This document shows, piece by piece, positions 43,101 through 52,467 of a stretch of DNA of 64,000 nt (positions within the stretch are counted from its first letter, which is position 1; each line of letters begins with the position of its first letter). Made by a program: the position numbers and the translations under genes. The notes beneath the pieces were generated by a model that was given only the letters and a program-made list of their open reading frames with translations, did not search any database and was not told the DNA's origin. Source of the DNA: Coix lacryma-jobi var. lacryma-jobi (taxonomy: Eukaryota > Streptophyta > Magnoliopsida > Poales > Poaceae); NCBI GenBank assembly GCA_009763385.1, contig CM019826.1, forward strand, positions 63,117,790 through 63,181,789, in the 5' to 3' direction.

Positions 43101-44498
43101 TATCTGTGGCCGGAGGGGAAGTATTTGACGAACCCGAGTTCACCGGGGTACCGTCGGAGATAGGGAAGATGGGGTTACGCCGGGCAAACGGAGGCGGGGA
43201 AGGTGAAATTGGAGGGTGGGAAAGCCTCACGAGCTCACGGCGGAACTTTCGGGCTAGCTGGTGGAGAGGCGGAGTGTCTGGAGTAGGCCGGCCACGGTGG
43301 CGGAGGTGGAGTGAGGAGCTCGGGGCTCCGGCGGCTTATATAGCCGCGGCTATGGGACGGTAGAGAGCTCGAGGTCACGCGGGTAAGGTTTGCGGGGGCG
43401 TGCGCACTCGATTGCGCTCTGGCGGATAAGCTGGCGCGCAGCCGGGGCTCGGGCACAAGCTCGGCCGGCGATGGCCACGCGGCGGCGGCGGCTGGGCACT
43501 GTAGGGGCCGAGAGCAAGGGTCAGCGCTCGCGTGCGGGCGCGGAGGGAACAGGGGAACATCGGTGGCAGGTTGGTGGCGCGTGGGGAGCAGCCGCCTGCG
43601 CTGCAGCCGCAGCGCCGGCGCCATGGCCGGGCCCCCCCTGGCCTCTGGCTCTACGGGAAGAAGAACAGTGCTAGGGTCTAGGGTTTGACTTTTGGCTGGT
43701 TTCTGAATTTTGCAAAAAAACTCCCAAAAATTGAACTGTGCGACAAAAACTCCAAATACCAAAGTTGTTCAGAAAAAGAGATCTACAACTTTGTCAATAT
43801 GCACATTTTCAAATTCCAAAAAGTTTTTGAACTACATTCAAAAACAGAAAAGGGGACACTTTTCAAATTTGATTTAAATCAAAATTACTTTGGATTTCAA
43901 ACTGAAACTTGAAAATCTTTATAAATGAAAGTTGTTCCATTTGTCAAAACTTACAACTTTGCTAATATACACTTTTTCTGAAACTCAATAGTTTTGAATA
44001 ACTTTTTAAAACCGAAAAGGGGACAAAAACTGGAATTTGAATGAATTTGAAATTACTGCAAACTTTATATAGAAACATGGAAATCTGTAAATACCAAAGT
44101 TGTTCCTCTAGGTCAGATTCACAACTTTGCTTTTTGAACCAACTCAAAATTTTGAATTTTGAAAAAGTTATCAAAAAGGGAATAAATCCAGGATTTGGGA
44201 ATTTAGGGTTTTGCAAAAGGAAACTCAATTCAAATCTGATTTTAGAACTTGGATCAAAGCAACAAACATCAGGGCACTAAATTTGAACAGGAATTACATA
44301 GAACTAGGCACAGAGGTGAAATTACCATTTTGCCCTTATAGGAAGAATGGGGCTAATAAGGGTTTTTGCAATAGAGGTACATCACATAGAATGATACACT
44401 AAGCAAATGCATACACATGAAATCATGATCAAGATGATGAATGATGCTAATGATGACATGTCAAGTTAATTGCATGCTTAAACACCAGAGGTGTTACA
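40134..44498 (-). repeat. G LTR3, right LTR (4365 bp)
   Basis: The upstream (5') LTR of the array for leftward transcription. It differs from LTR1 at five base changes that I could find and at three short indel sites. That low divergence implies a recent insertion. Its promoter TATATAAG is at 43335-43342. Confidence 0.92.
43335..43342 (-). promoter_or_regulatory. TATA box in G LTR3 (outer promoter)
   Basis: TATATAAG on the minus strand. This copy would drive a transcript through both internal regions and LTR2 if LTR2 did not terminate it. Confidence 0.65.
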
Positions 44499-45642
44499 AA
44501 ATGAGTGCCTCACGATCTAGAACATCTTTGTTCAAACGGATTTGCAAACAACGCACTGAGCAAAGAGATCGAACGACGGGAAAAACATGGAGAAAAGCAA
44601 TCTGCGAAGAACACAAGCAAAACACGAATCACAACCACGAATTTGAAACCGTGTGGCTACCACACGCTACAACAGTGAGATTACGGTCTCACTTCCTCAA
44701 AATCTTATGGGCACAGAGGTATTGTTCTCTTCTCTATGGATCTCAGGTTCGCTACAGCAGGGATGTGGGAGAGCAGGAAACCCTAGAAGCAAAAGAGCAA
44801 ATGACTAAGATAAATGGGGAGGTGGGTGTCTCCCCCTACTTATCCTAATTCTAACTATTCCTAATTCCCACTCTACCCCTAACTACTTACAGAGTGAACC
44901 AGCTAAACCCTAGGGTTATTCTGGACCAACTCGATGGTAGGTGGATCCGACGGCCACGCCCGCACAACTCGTAGCATTGCCTCGACGCAACCCCCCGATT
45001 GCCGCCACGTGCCGCCACCGCTCTGCACCCCCAGTTTTGTGGCCTAAACCGGGAAACCAGCCTTTCCAGCCAACCCCCGGTTTCGAGGCCCAAACCGGGA
45101 AACCAGCCCACCAGCATCTGAGTTTTGAGGCCCAAACTCAGCAAACCCGCAGCGCCCAGGTTTTGAGGCCCAAACCTGGAAACCATCCTCAGCCCGAGTT
45201 TTGTGGCCAAACTCGGAAACCGTCTGCACCCAGGTTTTGAGGCCCAAACCTGGAAACCGTCCACCCGATGGTTTTTCTCTGGCTCTACCACCAAACCGAC
45301 GCCGTAGATGGGATGCACCGCCCGTGCACCCCGTCCACCGACACGTGTCCCCAAGTCCACGACTCAGGCAACACATGACCGCAAGTCTTCGCTCATCGCT
45401 GTCCCAGGCTGCCAGCCACCACAGCTGATTCTCGGGCCACCAGTCCCTCAGTCCAAGCCTCACGTCCGCCCTTCGCCACTCTCGTTCCATTGGCACGGCA
45501 CGTCTCTACTTGACCTTCACCTTGCCTCTGATCACTGTATCCGTGCTTGACACCTGCACAACACAAGCCAAAGAGCATGCGCATCATCCCAGTTGACAAT
45601 CACTCATCACTCAGAGACTCGACATACACCCATGTATTCGCA
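44499..45642 (-). repeat. S3 5' LTR, right piece
   Basis: AAATG (44499-44503) repeats the target site. The LTR then continues exactly where it stopped at 23265 and runs to TGCGAATACATGGG (minus strand) at 45642. The hairpin array is at 45030-45253. With the left piece it forms a 1924-base LTR. Confidence 0.92.
45030..45253 (-). repeat. Covarying hairpin array in S3 5' LTR
   Basis: Six units in the standard stem order. The first unit has lost one stem pair (CCCAGTTT against AAACCGGG). Confidence 0.78.
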
Positions 45643-45647
45643 CCTTC
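45643..45647. other. Right target duplication of S3 (CCTTC)
   Basis: The partner of 13149-13153. Confidence 0.92.
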
Positions 45648-46156
45648 TCCATGGATAACCTAGGCAATCCTCGGATTAGGGCAAGTGAACTAAGTCTTGC
45701 AAGCAAGTCGAAGCTCAAATGTCCTAGTCTCCTATGCCACTTCCAAAGATCAGAGGAGGAAGGTCCAGCCACAAGACAACGAGAAATGCCAAAAGACTCC
45801 GAGAAATCCACACGAAAGACTTTCCCAAAGGGCGAAATCCCACAAACAAGATTGCCTTGAGAATCCAAAATGCGACTGAGATTCGGTTTAAAACGAATCT
45901 CATAGTCATCATCAAAAAGATGCGAAACAGAAAGAAGGTTAAAATGCAAGTTAGAAACAAGAGCAACATCGCGCAACACAAAGGGCTCATTAACTCGAAC
46001 CGACCCACGAGACAATACCTTACCTTTGCTATTGTCGCCGAAAGTGATAAACTCCTTTCCGGCGACCGGACTAAGACTGGAGAACCACTTGGTGTTTCCG
46101 GTCATGTGCCTCGAACACCCAGAATCCACCAACCAAACGTTCTCCAATCGTTTTAC
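45648..46156 (-). pseudogene. pol: S2 pol, N-terminal part (protease to start of integrase)
   Basis: This piece opens right after a TAG at 46157-46159 and is out of frame with gag. It carries the aspartic protease motif VDSGCSRHMTG near its start. It ends at SMEK inside the region before the integrase zinc finger, having already included the two zinc-finger histidines (KWHRRLGHLS). The S3 insertion cuts it here, and the sequence continues at 13153. No stop lies within this piece. Confidence 0.88.
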
Positions 46157-46161
46157 CTACA

Positions 46162-48786
46162 TCAATAAAAAGACATAGGGTGAGCATACGGTCCAACACT
46201 AGGGTTAGTGAAGTAAGGAGAATACCAGTGTTGGGCCGGCTGCTCAAAAGAACGGTTAGCAGAAAAACCATTCCTAGCCCTCCTATGGGGAAAGCGATCA
46301 CCATGCATAGGAAAACGTGGTCCGCTAAGGGAAGAGCGTCCATCGCGATACTCAAAACGTGGTGGAGGGAAATGCTCAACAAAGCCTCCGCCACGCGGTC
46401 CATAGCCCACAACTGCAGGCTCCCGCCGGGCACGACCTCCCTGACGCCTAGGACCTTGAGGCACTGCACCTCTAGGCCTAGCAGCTCTCCTCGGAGCTCT
46501 CTTCTGAACATTCGGTACATGTACATCATGGAAAGGATGGTACATGTCCGGGTTGTTCATCTCCCTTGCATGGCGCGCCTCTCTCTTGCGCCGAAAGCAA
46601 AACTCACTCAAGTGTCCATCCCTCCCACAATGCTGACAATGGTACCTCACCGCTCTCATAGGGGGTTGTTGGTACTCACGGTAGTGGGTGTGGATCACTT
46701 TGCCCTTCTGTGGCATAAGCTCCTCCTGAATGGGTGGCACGGTGTCAAGCTTGTTCTTGAGGTGCTTTGGTTTGGGAGCCCAAGATTGTTTCTTTGGTGG
46801 AGCTCTCGGAGGTTCAACAAAGACCCCATCCTTGGTGTTAGGCTTGAGAGGCTCTTTGGGTGGAATCTTGGTAAGCTTCGGAGTAGTGGTGGAGTTGGGC
46901 TTCTCACATGGGTCAAGACCACTAGACTCTCCAATCTTCCCAAAAGATGATACATCAACACCCGGAGCAAAACCTACACCTGGACCTCCAGCAGCTCGCT
47001 TGAATTGGGAGATCATCATCCCGAGCTGTGGCTCACCACTAGACACCCATGACAAGATGGTCCGAAGGTATGTGTTTTCCTCCTCGGTTTGCATCTTGTC
47101 ATGCTTCACATTGGCTATCTCCATCTCCAAACCCTCACAAAGAGCACACCTAGCCACACATGTGCTACCTAAGTTGGCCTCTTCAAGAGACACTATCTTG
47201 GCATTCTTCTCTGCCAACTCAGATTGCAAGCCCGCACAGGACTTGCATGCACCCAACAGCGAGGATCTAGCGTTCAGCTCATCCACCTCTCCTACCAACG
47301 CAACATACTTACCTCTCAAAGTGAGAAGGTCAGTCATGTGCGTGGTGCACATCTCACACTCCTCATCTGTGACAACTACGGTGGACTTGACAGACTCAAG
47401 TTCCTTCACCGTGTCCTCCCACTTCTGCCTAAACTCCTTGCGCTCTCTAGCAGCACGCCTAAGCAACTTATCCTGACTAAGGAGCGCGGCAGTAAGCTTC
47501 TCGACCTCAGCAGAAAGCTTGTCGGGGGTCTGAGATACCTGGGAGGTGTCGTCGTCGTCGTAGTCGTTCCGAGGGGTGTCCTCCGGCTCAGCATCGACCT
47601 CCGTGCCGAGGGCCATGGTGCAGAAGCCGTCGTCGTCGGCGAAGAAGCAGAGACCGTTCAGCTTGTCCTCGATCCTCTTCTTCTTCTCGGACTCGTCGTT
47701 GCTGGAGGCAGCGGAGTCGTCATCCGAGTCGTCGACGTCGCTGAGCGTGGCGAAGAAAGCACGCTGCTCCGCCTGGGCCTTCTCCAAGTACTTCGTCTTG
47801 ATGTACTCCTTGTCAAAGCCGCCCTTCCGCTTGTGCTTCACGGGGACGTACTTCTCCTTGCGCTTGCCGGAGTCGTACTTGTGCCCATGATCCGCCTTGC
47901 CGAAGGTCTGCTTGTTCTTCTTCGGGCAATTGGCGATGAAGTGGTTGGGGTCGCCGCACTCAAAGCATCCTGAGCGTCCTCCTCCGCGGCGATGGTTCAT
48001 GCGGTTGTTGTGGAACCGCGAGAATCGGTTGGCGAGCAAAGCCAACTTGTCATCCCCAAAGAACTCCAACTGCTCCTCTGTGATAGAAAGAAGAGAAGAA
48101 AGTGCAAAGCCTCCAGAGGGGTGAGCAGAAGAGTCAGAAAGCAAAGCCATCGACGGGCCAGAAGGATTTTCATAAGAAGCCCTCGCCATGGCATCGATCT
48201 CACTGGACTTGAGCTTGCTAAAGAGCTCGTCGCACATGAGGGTCTCATAGTTAGGTGATTCAATGATCGCCTGAACCTTGGAATCCCACACCGACCGATC
48301 GAGAGTATGCAAAAGCTTCAAAGCTCTCTCATGATCGTCGAAAGGCAACAGCTCCTTGTTAGCCCTCATCCTGTTGACAATCACCTGAAAGCCAGCGAAT
48401 AAACTCTCTATGCTCTCGCCAGGCATATGTCGAAAGTTCTCGTACTCTCGCTTGTGCGACTCGTAGAGACAGGTTTTGACTTGAGAGGTTCCCTCATGGA
48501 AACGCATGAGGGATGCCCAAATCTCCCGAGTCGTAGCGAGGTGAGAAACGCGATCAAACTCCGTCATGCTCAAGCACGAGAAAAGAGCATTACGGGCTCG
48601 GCTATTGGCATCGTGATCATCGATCTGACGCTGAGTCACACGAGCAGCCAAGACCACGTAATCGGCAGAGTTGCAAATATCCCAAATAGAAGCACCCATA
48701 CTCTGCAGAAAGGCCGACAGGCGTATCTTCCAATACGCATAGTTCGTCCCATCAAAGAACGGCGGTTTGCCCACACCGCGATCCAT
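46162..48786 (-). CDS. gag: S2 gag, intact (874 aa)
   Basis: The only complete Sirevirus gag in the window. The start MDRGVGKPPFFDG and the end VGPYAHPMSFY are shared with S3. The first CCHC knuckle is C274, C277, H282, C287, and the second (CQHC...) begins at residue 717. Between them are a Lys-rich stretch, an Asp/Ser-rich linker (SDVDDSDDDSAASSND) and a Glu/Lys/Leu stretch likely to coil. The C-terminus is Arg/Gly/Pro/Tyr-rich. The gene starts 47 bases from the primer site. The frame is open throughout even though the element has been split by S3 and S4, so it may still be translatable if transcribed. That would need promoter activity from an LTR which S4 has cut. Confidence 0.9.
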   Translation of the reverse strand: MDRGVGKPPFFDGTNYAYWKIRLSAFLQSMGASIWDICNSADYVVLAARVTQRQIDDHDANSRARNALFSCLSMTEFDRVSHLATTREIWASLMRFHEGTSQVKTCLYESHKREYENFRHMPGESIESLFAGFQVIVNRMRANKELLPFDDHERALKLLHTLDRSVWDSKVQAIIESPNYETLMCDELFSKLKSSEIDAMARASYENPSGPSMALLSDSSAHPSGGFALSSLLSITEEQLEFFGDDKLALLANRFSRFHNNRMNHRRGGGRSGCFECGDPNHFIANCPKKNKQTFGKADHGHKYDSGKRKEKYVPVKHKRKGGFDKEYIKTKYLEKAQAEQRAFFATLSDVDDSDDDSAASSNDESEKKKRIEDKLNGLCFFADDDGFCTMALGTEVDAEPEDTPRNDYDDDDTSQVSQTPDKLSAEVEKLTAALLSQDKLLRRAARERKEFRQKWEDTVKELESVKSTVVVTDEECEMCTTHMTDLLTLRGKYVALVGEVDELNARSSLLGACKSCAGLQSELAEKNAKIVSLEEANLGSTCVARCALCEGLEMEIANVKHDKMQTEEENTYLRTILSWVSSGEPQLGMMISQFKRAAGGPGVGFAPGVDVSSFGKIGESSGLDPCEKPNSTTTPKLTKIPPKEPLKPNTKDGVFVEPPRAPPKKQSWAPKPKHLKNKLDTVPPIQEELMPQKGKVIHTHYREYQQPPMRAVRYHCQHCGRDGHLSEFCFRRKREARHAREMNNPDMYHPFHDVHVPNVQKRAPRRAARPRGAVPQGPRRQGGRARREPAVVGYGPRGGGFVEHFPPPRFEYRDGRSSLSGPRFPMHGDRFPHRRARNGFSANRSFEQPAQHWYSPYFTNPSVGPYAHPMSFY

Positions 48787-48832
48787 GTCGGCTTCTGTGG
48801 ATCTGGAACCAGCTAAGGTGGAGGATCCTTAA

Positions 48833-48847
48833 CCCGCTCCGATACCA
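48833..48847 (-). other. S2 primer-binding site (initiator Met tRNA)
   Basis: TGGTATCGGAGCGGG on the minus strand, two bases from the LTR edge at 48850. Confidence 0.88.
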
Positions 48848-48849
48848 AT

Positions 48850-50381
48850 TGAAGGACCGAGAATGCACTAGCAAGGCGACCAGAGGGGGGGTGAATGGGA
48901 GCCAACAAAAATTCTTTCGAATCTTTGGCCAAATGTCCCAAAATCAACCCCAAGAAGCTTCGATCAAAACCGTGATGCCCATGACCCTTGGAAGAGGGTG
49001 GATGATCCCTAGGATCACAGCGAGGCACCACAAGGTGATAGCGAACCAAACCCCAAAAGCGTCGGAGCGAGTTCAACCCTCAAAAACCAAGTCTCGAACG
49101 TAGATAGACGGCTACATCGAGAAACTCCCAAATACCTAAGCTAACAAGTAGCAAAGATACCTAGAGAGGTTTCTTGATCAACTCTAGGGCTAAACGAGAA
49201 GTCCGGAAACCAAGCGAAGAAGTCGGGAGAGCAAACGCACAAAACCGGAAGCTTCAGCCGATTCGCGGACTGTCCGCTAGTGCGGTCCCGGACTGTCCGG
49301 GCTTACTGCGGACTGTCCGCCACAGAAGCTCGGACTGTCCGCCGGCCAAATGGACAAAACAGCAAGGTTGCTGAACGTCCCTGGTCGACTCCCGGACTGT
49401 CCGCGAAATTCAACTGTGGACTGTCCGCGGGTCAAAAATCGCCAAGGCAGCCGAGGAACGCAGCCATTGATCTGGCTCACCCCCGATGCCCGGACTGTCC
49501 GCGGTATCAGGCGCGGACTGTCCGCGGCCTTGCAGAGAGGGCTATTTTGGTCGCCCCTCTCCCAAAACTTCTCCAAATCGAATCAACTCACAATCCCATG
49601 TTCCCAAACTTGGAGAGGATTATCACGGAGTAGTTAGGAGACTATCCCCAAGAAATCATCCACTCAAATCAACTCAAAGACCAAGAATTTGAAAAGGGAG
49701 GAGTATGAACGAAAAAGTGCCACGAAAACGAAATCAACCCGATCTACTTGTTCGTGAGGAGTTAGATGAATTCCTTCGGTGGAAATGATCTCCTCACTAT
49801 AAAAAACAAGTTGATTCAAACGGATTTCACAAAGACGCACTAGAGAGGGAGATCGGGTGACGGGAAAATCGCGGAGAAACGAAGAACGTGAAGAACACGA
49901 ATAAAACAGGAATCAAGTCATCGATCTGCAACCGTGTGGCTACCACACGCTACAACAGTGAGGTTACGGCCTCACTTCCTCAAAATCTCTAGTACACAGA
50001 GCTATGGTTCTCTGCGGATCTCAGCTAGCTATAGCAGGGGATTGGGAGAGCAGGAAACCCTAGAAGCAAAGAGCAAATAACTGAGATAGCTTGGGAGGAG
50101 AGTGTCTCCCTCTACTTATCCTAATTTGTAATTCCTACTCTACCCCTCAACTAATTACAGAGCGAACCAGCTAAACCCTAGGGTTATTCTGGACCAACTC
50201 GGGTAGGTGGTGATCCGACGGCCACGCCCGCACAACTGGTAGCATTGCCTCGACGCAACCTCACCGATCGCCGCCACGTGCCGCCACCGCTCTGCTTGTC
50301 CTTTTCCCGGACGTCGCACCCCCGGTTTTGTGGCCCAAACCAGGAAACCAGCCTTCACAGCCAACCCCGGTTTTGAGGCCC
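48850..50381 (-). repeat. S2 5' LTR, cut by S4
   Basis: Matches the S2 3' LTR from its CGGTCCTTCA end (48850) through the GCGGACTGTCCGC array (about 49263-49530) and the paired hairpins (about 49935-49978) to the second unit of the hairpin array. It stops at 50381, in the loop of that unit, where S4 begins. About 550 bases of the LTR are therefore missing here and should lie beyond the window. Confidence 0.88.
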
Positions 50382-52467
50382 TAAAGGACCGAGAATGCAC
50401 TAGCAAGGCGACCAGAGGGGGGGTGAATGGGAGCCAACAAAAATTCTTTCGAATCTTTGGCCAAATGTCCCAAAATCAACCCCGAAGAGCTTCGACCGAA
50501 ACCATGATGCCCACGACCCTTGGAAGAGGGTGGATGATCCCTAGGATCACAGCGAGGCACCACAAAGCGATAGCAAACCAACCGGCAAAAACACCGGAGC
50601 GAGTTCGAACCCCAAAAGCCAAGTCCCGAACGTAGATAGATGGCTACGTCGTGAAATCCCCAAATACCTGTGCTAACAAGTAGCAAAGATATCTAGAGAG
50701 GTTCCTTGGTCAACTCTAGGGCCAAACGAGAAGTCCTGAAACCAAGCGAACAAGTCAGGAGAGCAAACGCACTAAACCGGAAGCTTCAGCCGATTCGCAG
50801 ACTGTCTGCCGGTACGGTCGCAGACTGTTTGCCCAGTGGCGGACTGTCCGGACTCAGGTCGCGGACTGTCCGCCGGCCAGAAGAGCTAAACCGCACTGCT
50901 GCTGAAGTCCCTTTGACAGTTCCCGGACTGTCCGCGAAAACCAACGGTGGACTGTCCGCCGTTCAATGAACAATGCCGCACCCGAAGAACACAGCCACTG
51001 ATCTGGCGTTTCCCCGATGCGCGGACTGTCCGCCAGTCAAACCGCGGACTGTCCGCGGATGAACAAAGAGGGCGATTTCAGTCGCCTTCTCCCCAAATCT
51101 CTCCAAATTCGATCCAAATCAAAATCCCACGTTCCCAAACTTGGAGAAGATGATCACGGGGTAGTTAGGAGACTATCCCCAAGAAATCATCCGCTCAAAT
51201 CAGTTCAATCACCGGGAAATCGAAAGGGGAGGAGGATGAACCGAAAAGCGCCACGAAAACGAAATCAACCCGATCTACTTGTTCGTAAGGAGTTAGATAA
51301 ATTCCTTTGGTGGAAAAGATCTCCTTTCAAATATGAACAAGTTGATTCAAACGGATTTCGCAAACACGCAATAGAGAGGGAGATCGAGTGACGGGAAAAT
51401 CGCGAAGCAACGAAGAACGCGAAGAACACGATCAAAACGCGAATCAACACATCGATCTGCAACCGTGTGGCTACCACACGCTACAACAGTGAGGTTACGT
51501 CCTCACTTCCTCAAAATCTTCGGTACACAGGGGTATGGTTCTCTGCGGATCTCAGCTAGCAACAGCAGGGGATTGGGAGAGCAGGAAACCCTAAGTGCAA
51601 AGAGCAAATGACTGAGATAGATGGGGAGGTGGGTGTCTCCCCCTACTTATCCTAATTCTAACTATTCCTAATTCCCACTGTACCCCTAACTACTTATAGA
51701 GCGAACCAGCTAAACCCTAAGATTATTCTAGACCAACTCGATGGTAGGTGGATCCGACGGCCACGCTCGCAAAACTCGTAGCGTTGCCTCGACGCAACCT
51801 CCCGATTGCCGCCACGTGCCGCCCTCGCTCTGCGTCCTCTTCACGGGCTGCGCCCCCGGTTTTGTGGCCGAAACAGGGAAACCAGGACTTCACGTCCACC
51901 CCCGGTTTTGAGGCCCAAACCAGGAAACCAGTCGACCGTAGCCTGAGTTTTGTGGCCCAAACTCAGCAAACCCGCAGCACCCAGGTTTTGAGGCCCAAAC
52001 CTGGAAACCGTCCTCAGCCCGAGTTTTGTGGCCAAACTCGGAAACCGTCAGCGCCCAGGTTTTGAGGCCCAAACCTGGTAACCGTCCACCCGATGGTTTT
52101 TCTCTGGCTCTACCACCAAACCAACACTGTAGAAGGGATGCACCGCCTGTGCACCCCGTCCACCGACACGTGTTCCCAGTTCCTCGACCCGTGCAACACC
52201 ATGCCCCACAAGTCTTCGCTCATCGCTGTCCCAGGCTGCCTGCCACCACAGCTGATCCTCAGGCCACCGGTCTCTCAGTCCAAGCCTCACGTCCGCCCTT
52301 CACCGCTCCCGGTCCGTCGGCACGGCACGTCTCTACTTGACCTTCACCTTGCCCTCGATCACTGTCTCCATGCTCAACACCTGCACAACACAAGCCAAAG
52401 AACCTGCGATCAAACTCGTTGACAATCACTCATCACTCGAGACTCGGCATACACCCATGTATCCGCA
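50382..52467 (-). repeat. S4 3' LTR (2086 bp)
   Basis: GCGGACTGTCCGC-subfamily LTR with the palindrome array at about 50800-51060, paired hairpins near 51467-51510, and the six-hairpin array at 51854-52078. The LTR start TGCGGATACATGGG (minus strand) is at 52467 and is preceded by an AAGGGGGAG tract. Confidence 0.88.
51854..52078 (-). repeat. Covarying hairpin array in S4 3' LTR
   Basis: Six units with the usual stems. The first two carry mismatches (AAACAGGG and AAACCAGG partners). Confidence 0.78.

Larger units (their letters stand above)
23266..44498 (-). mobile_element. Tandem Ty3/gypsy chromovirus array G (3 LTRs, 2 internals)
   Basis: The order is LTR1 23266-27636, internal 27637-31701, LTR2 31702-36069, internal 36070-40133, LTR3 40134-44498. 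A single AAATG duplication flanks the whole. Transcription is leftward. The two internals appear to differ by one base (a run of five against four A near 28677 and 37110). Domain order RT, RNase H, integrase and a C-terminal chromodomain makes it a chromovirus. The very long LTRs, the TGTAACACC LTR start and the AATCTCG hairpin before the polypurine tract point to the Tekay/Del lineage. Gag and protease are absent. It must have depended on other elements, or inserted before losing function. Confidence 0.9.
13154..45642 (-). mobile_element. Sirevirus S3, full length, split by gypsy array G
   Basis: S3 is the only Sirevirus with both ends in the window. Without the inserted array it measures about 11.25 kb: 3' LTR 13154-15099, 3' region 15100-16595, pol 16596-19790, gag 19796-22417, primer site 22466-22478, and 5' LTR 22481-23265 plus 44504-45642. 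It lies in the S2 pol with the CCTTC duplication. Both LTRs belong to the GACCGGACGC subfamily. Gag has one stop and pol has five, so it is not autonomous. Confidence 0.92.
6813..50381 (-). mobile_element. Sirevirus S2, split by S3 and S4
   Basis: S2 is a minus-strand element inserted in the S1 gag (left target bases CTCAC, 6808-6812). Its own parts are 6813-13153 (3' LTR, 3' region, RT/RNase H and most of integrase) and 45648-50381 (protease, start of integrase, gag, primer site and most of the 5' LTR). S3 with its inserted gypsy array occupies the gap. When the gap is closed at the CCTTC duplication, the pol frame runs straight across (SMEK then DLVCHSC). The 5' LTR is cut at 50381 by S4, so its last part and the right target copy lie outside the window. 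Gag is intact; pol has three stops. Confidence 0.88.

Noticed and set aside
23266..44498. Three separate gypsy insertions
   Set aside because: Only one pair of AAATG target duplications exists, and the LTRs are shared between neighbours, so it is one tandem structure.
44504..45642. Solo LTR or truncated separate Sirevirus right of the gypsy array
   Set aside because: It continues the S3 5' LTR exactly from 23265, and its far end carries the CCTTC duplication matching 13149-13153.
45648..48786. A separate Sirevirus element carrying this protease and gag
   Set aside because: The pol frame and the CCTTC duplication join it to 10465-13153, and its LTR pairs with 6813-8896, so it is the 5' half of S2.
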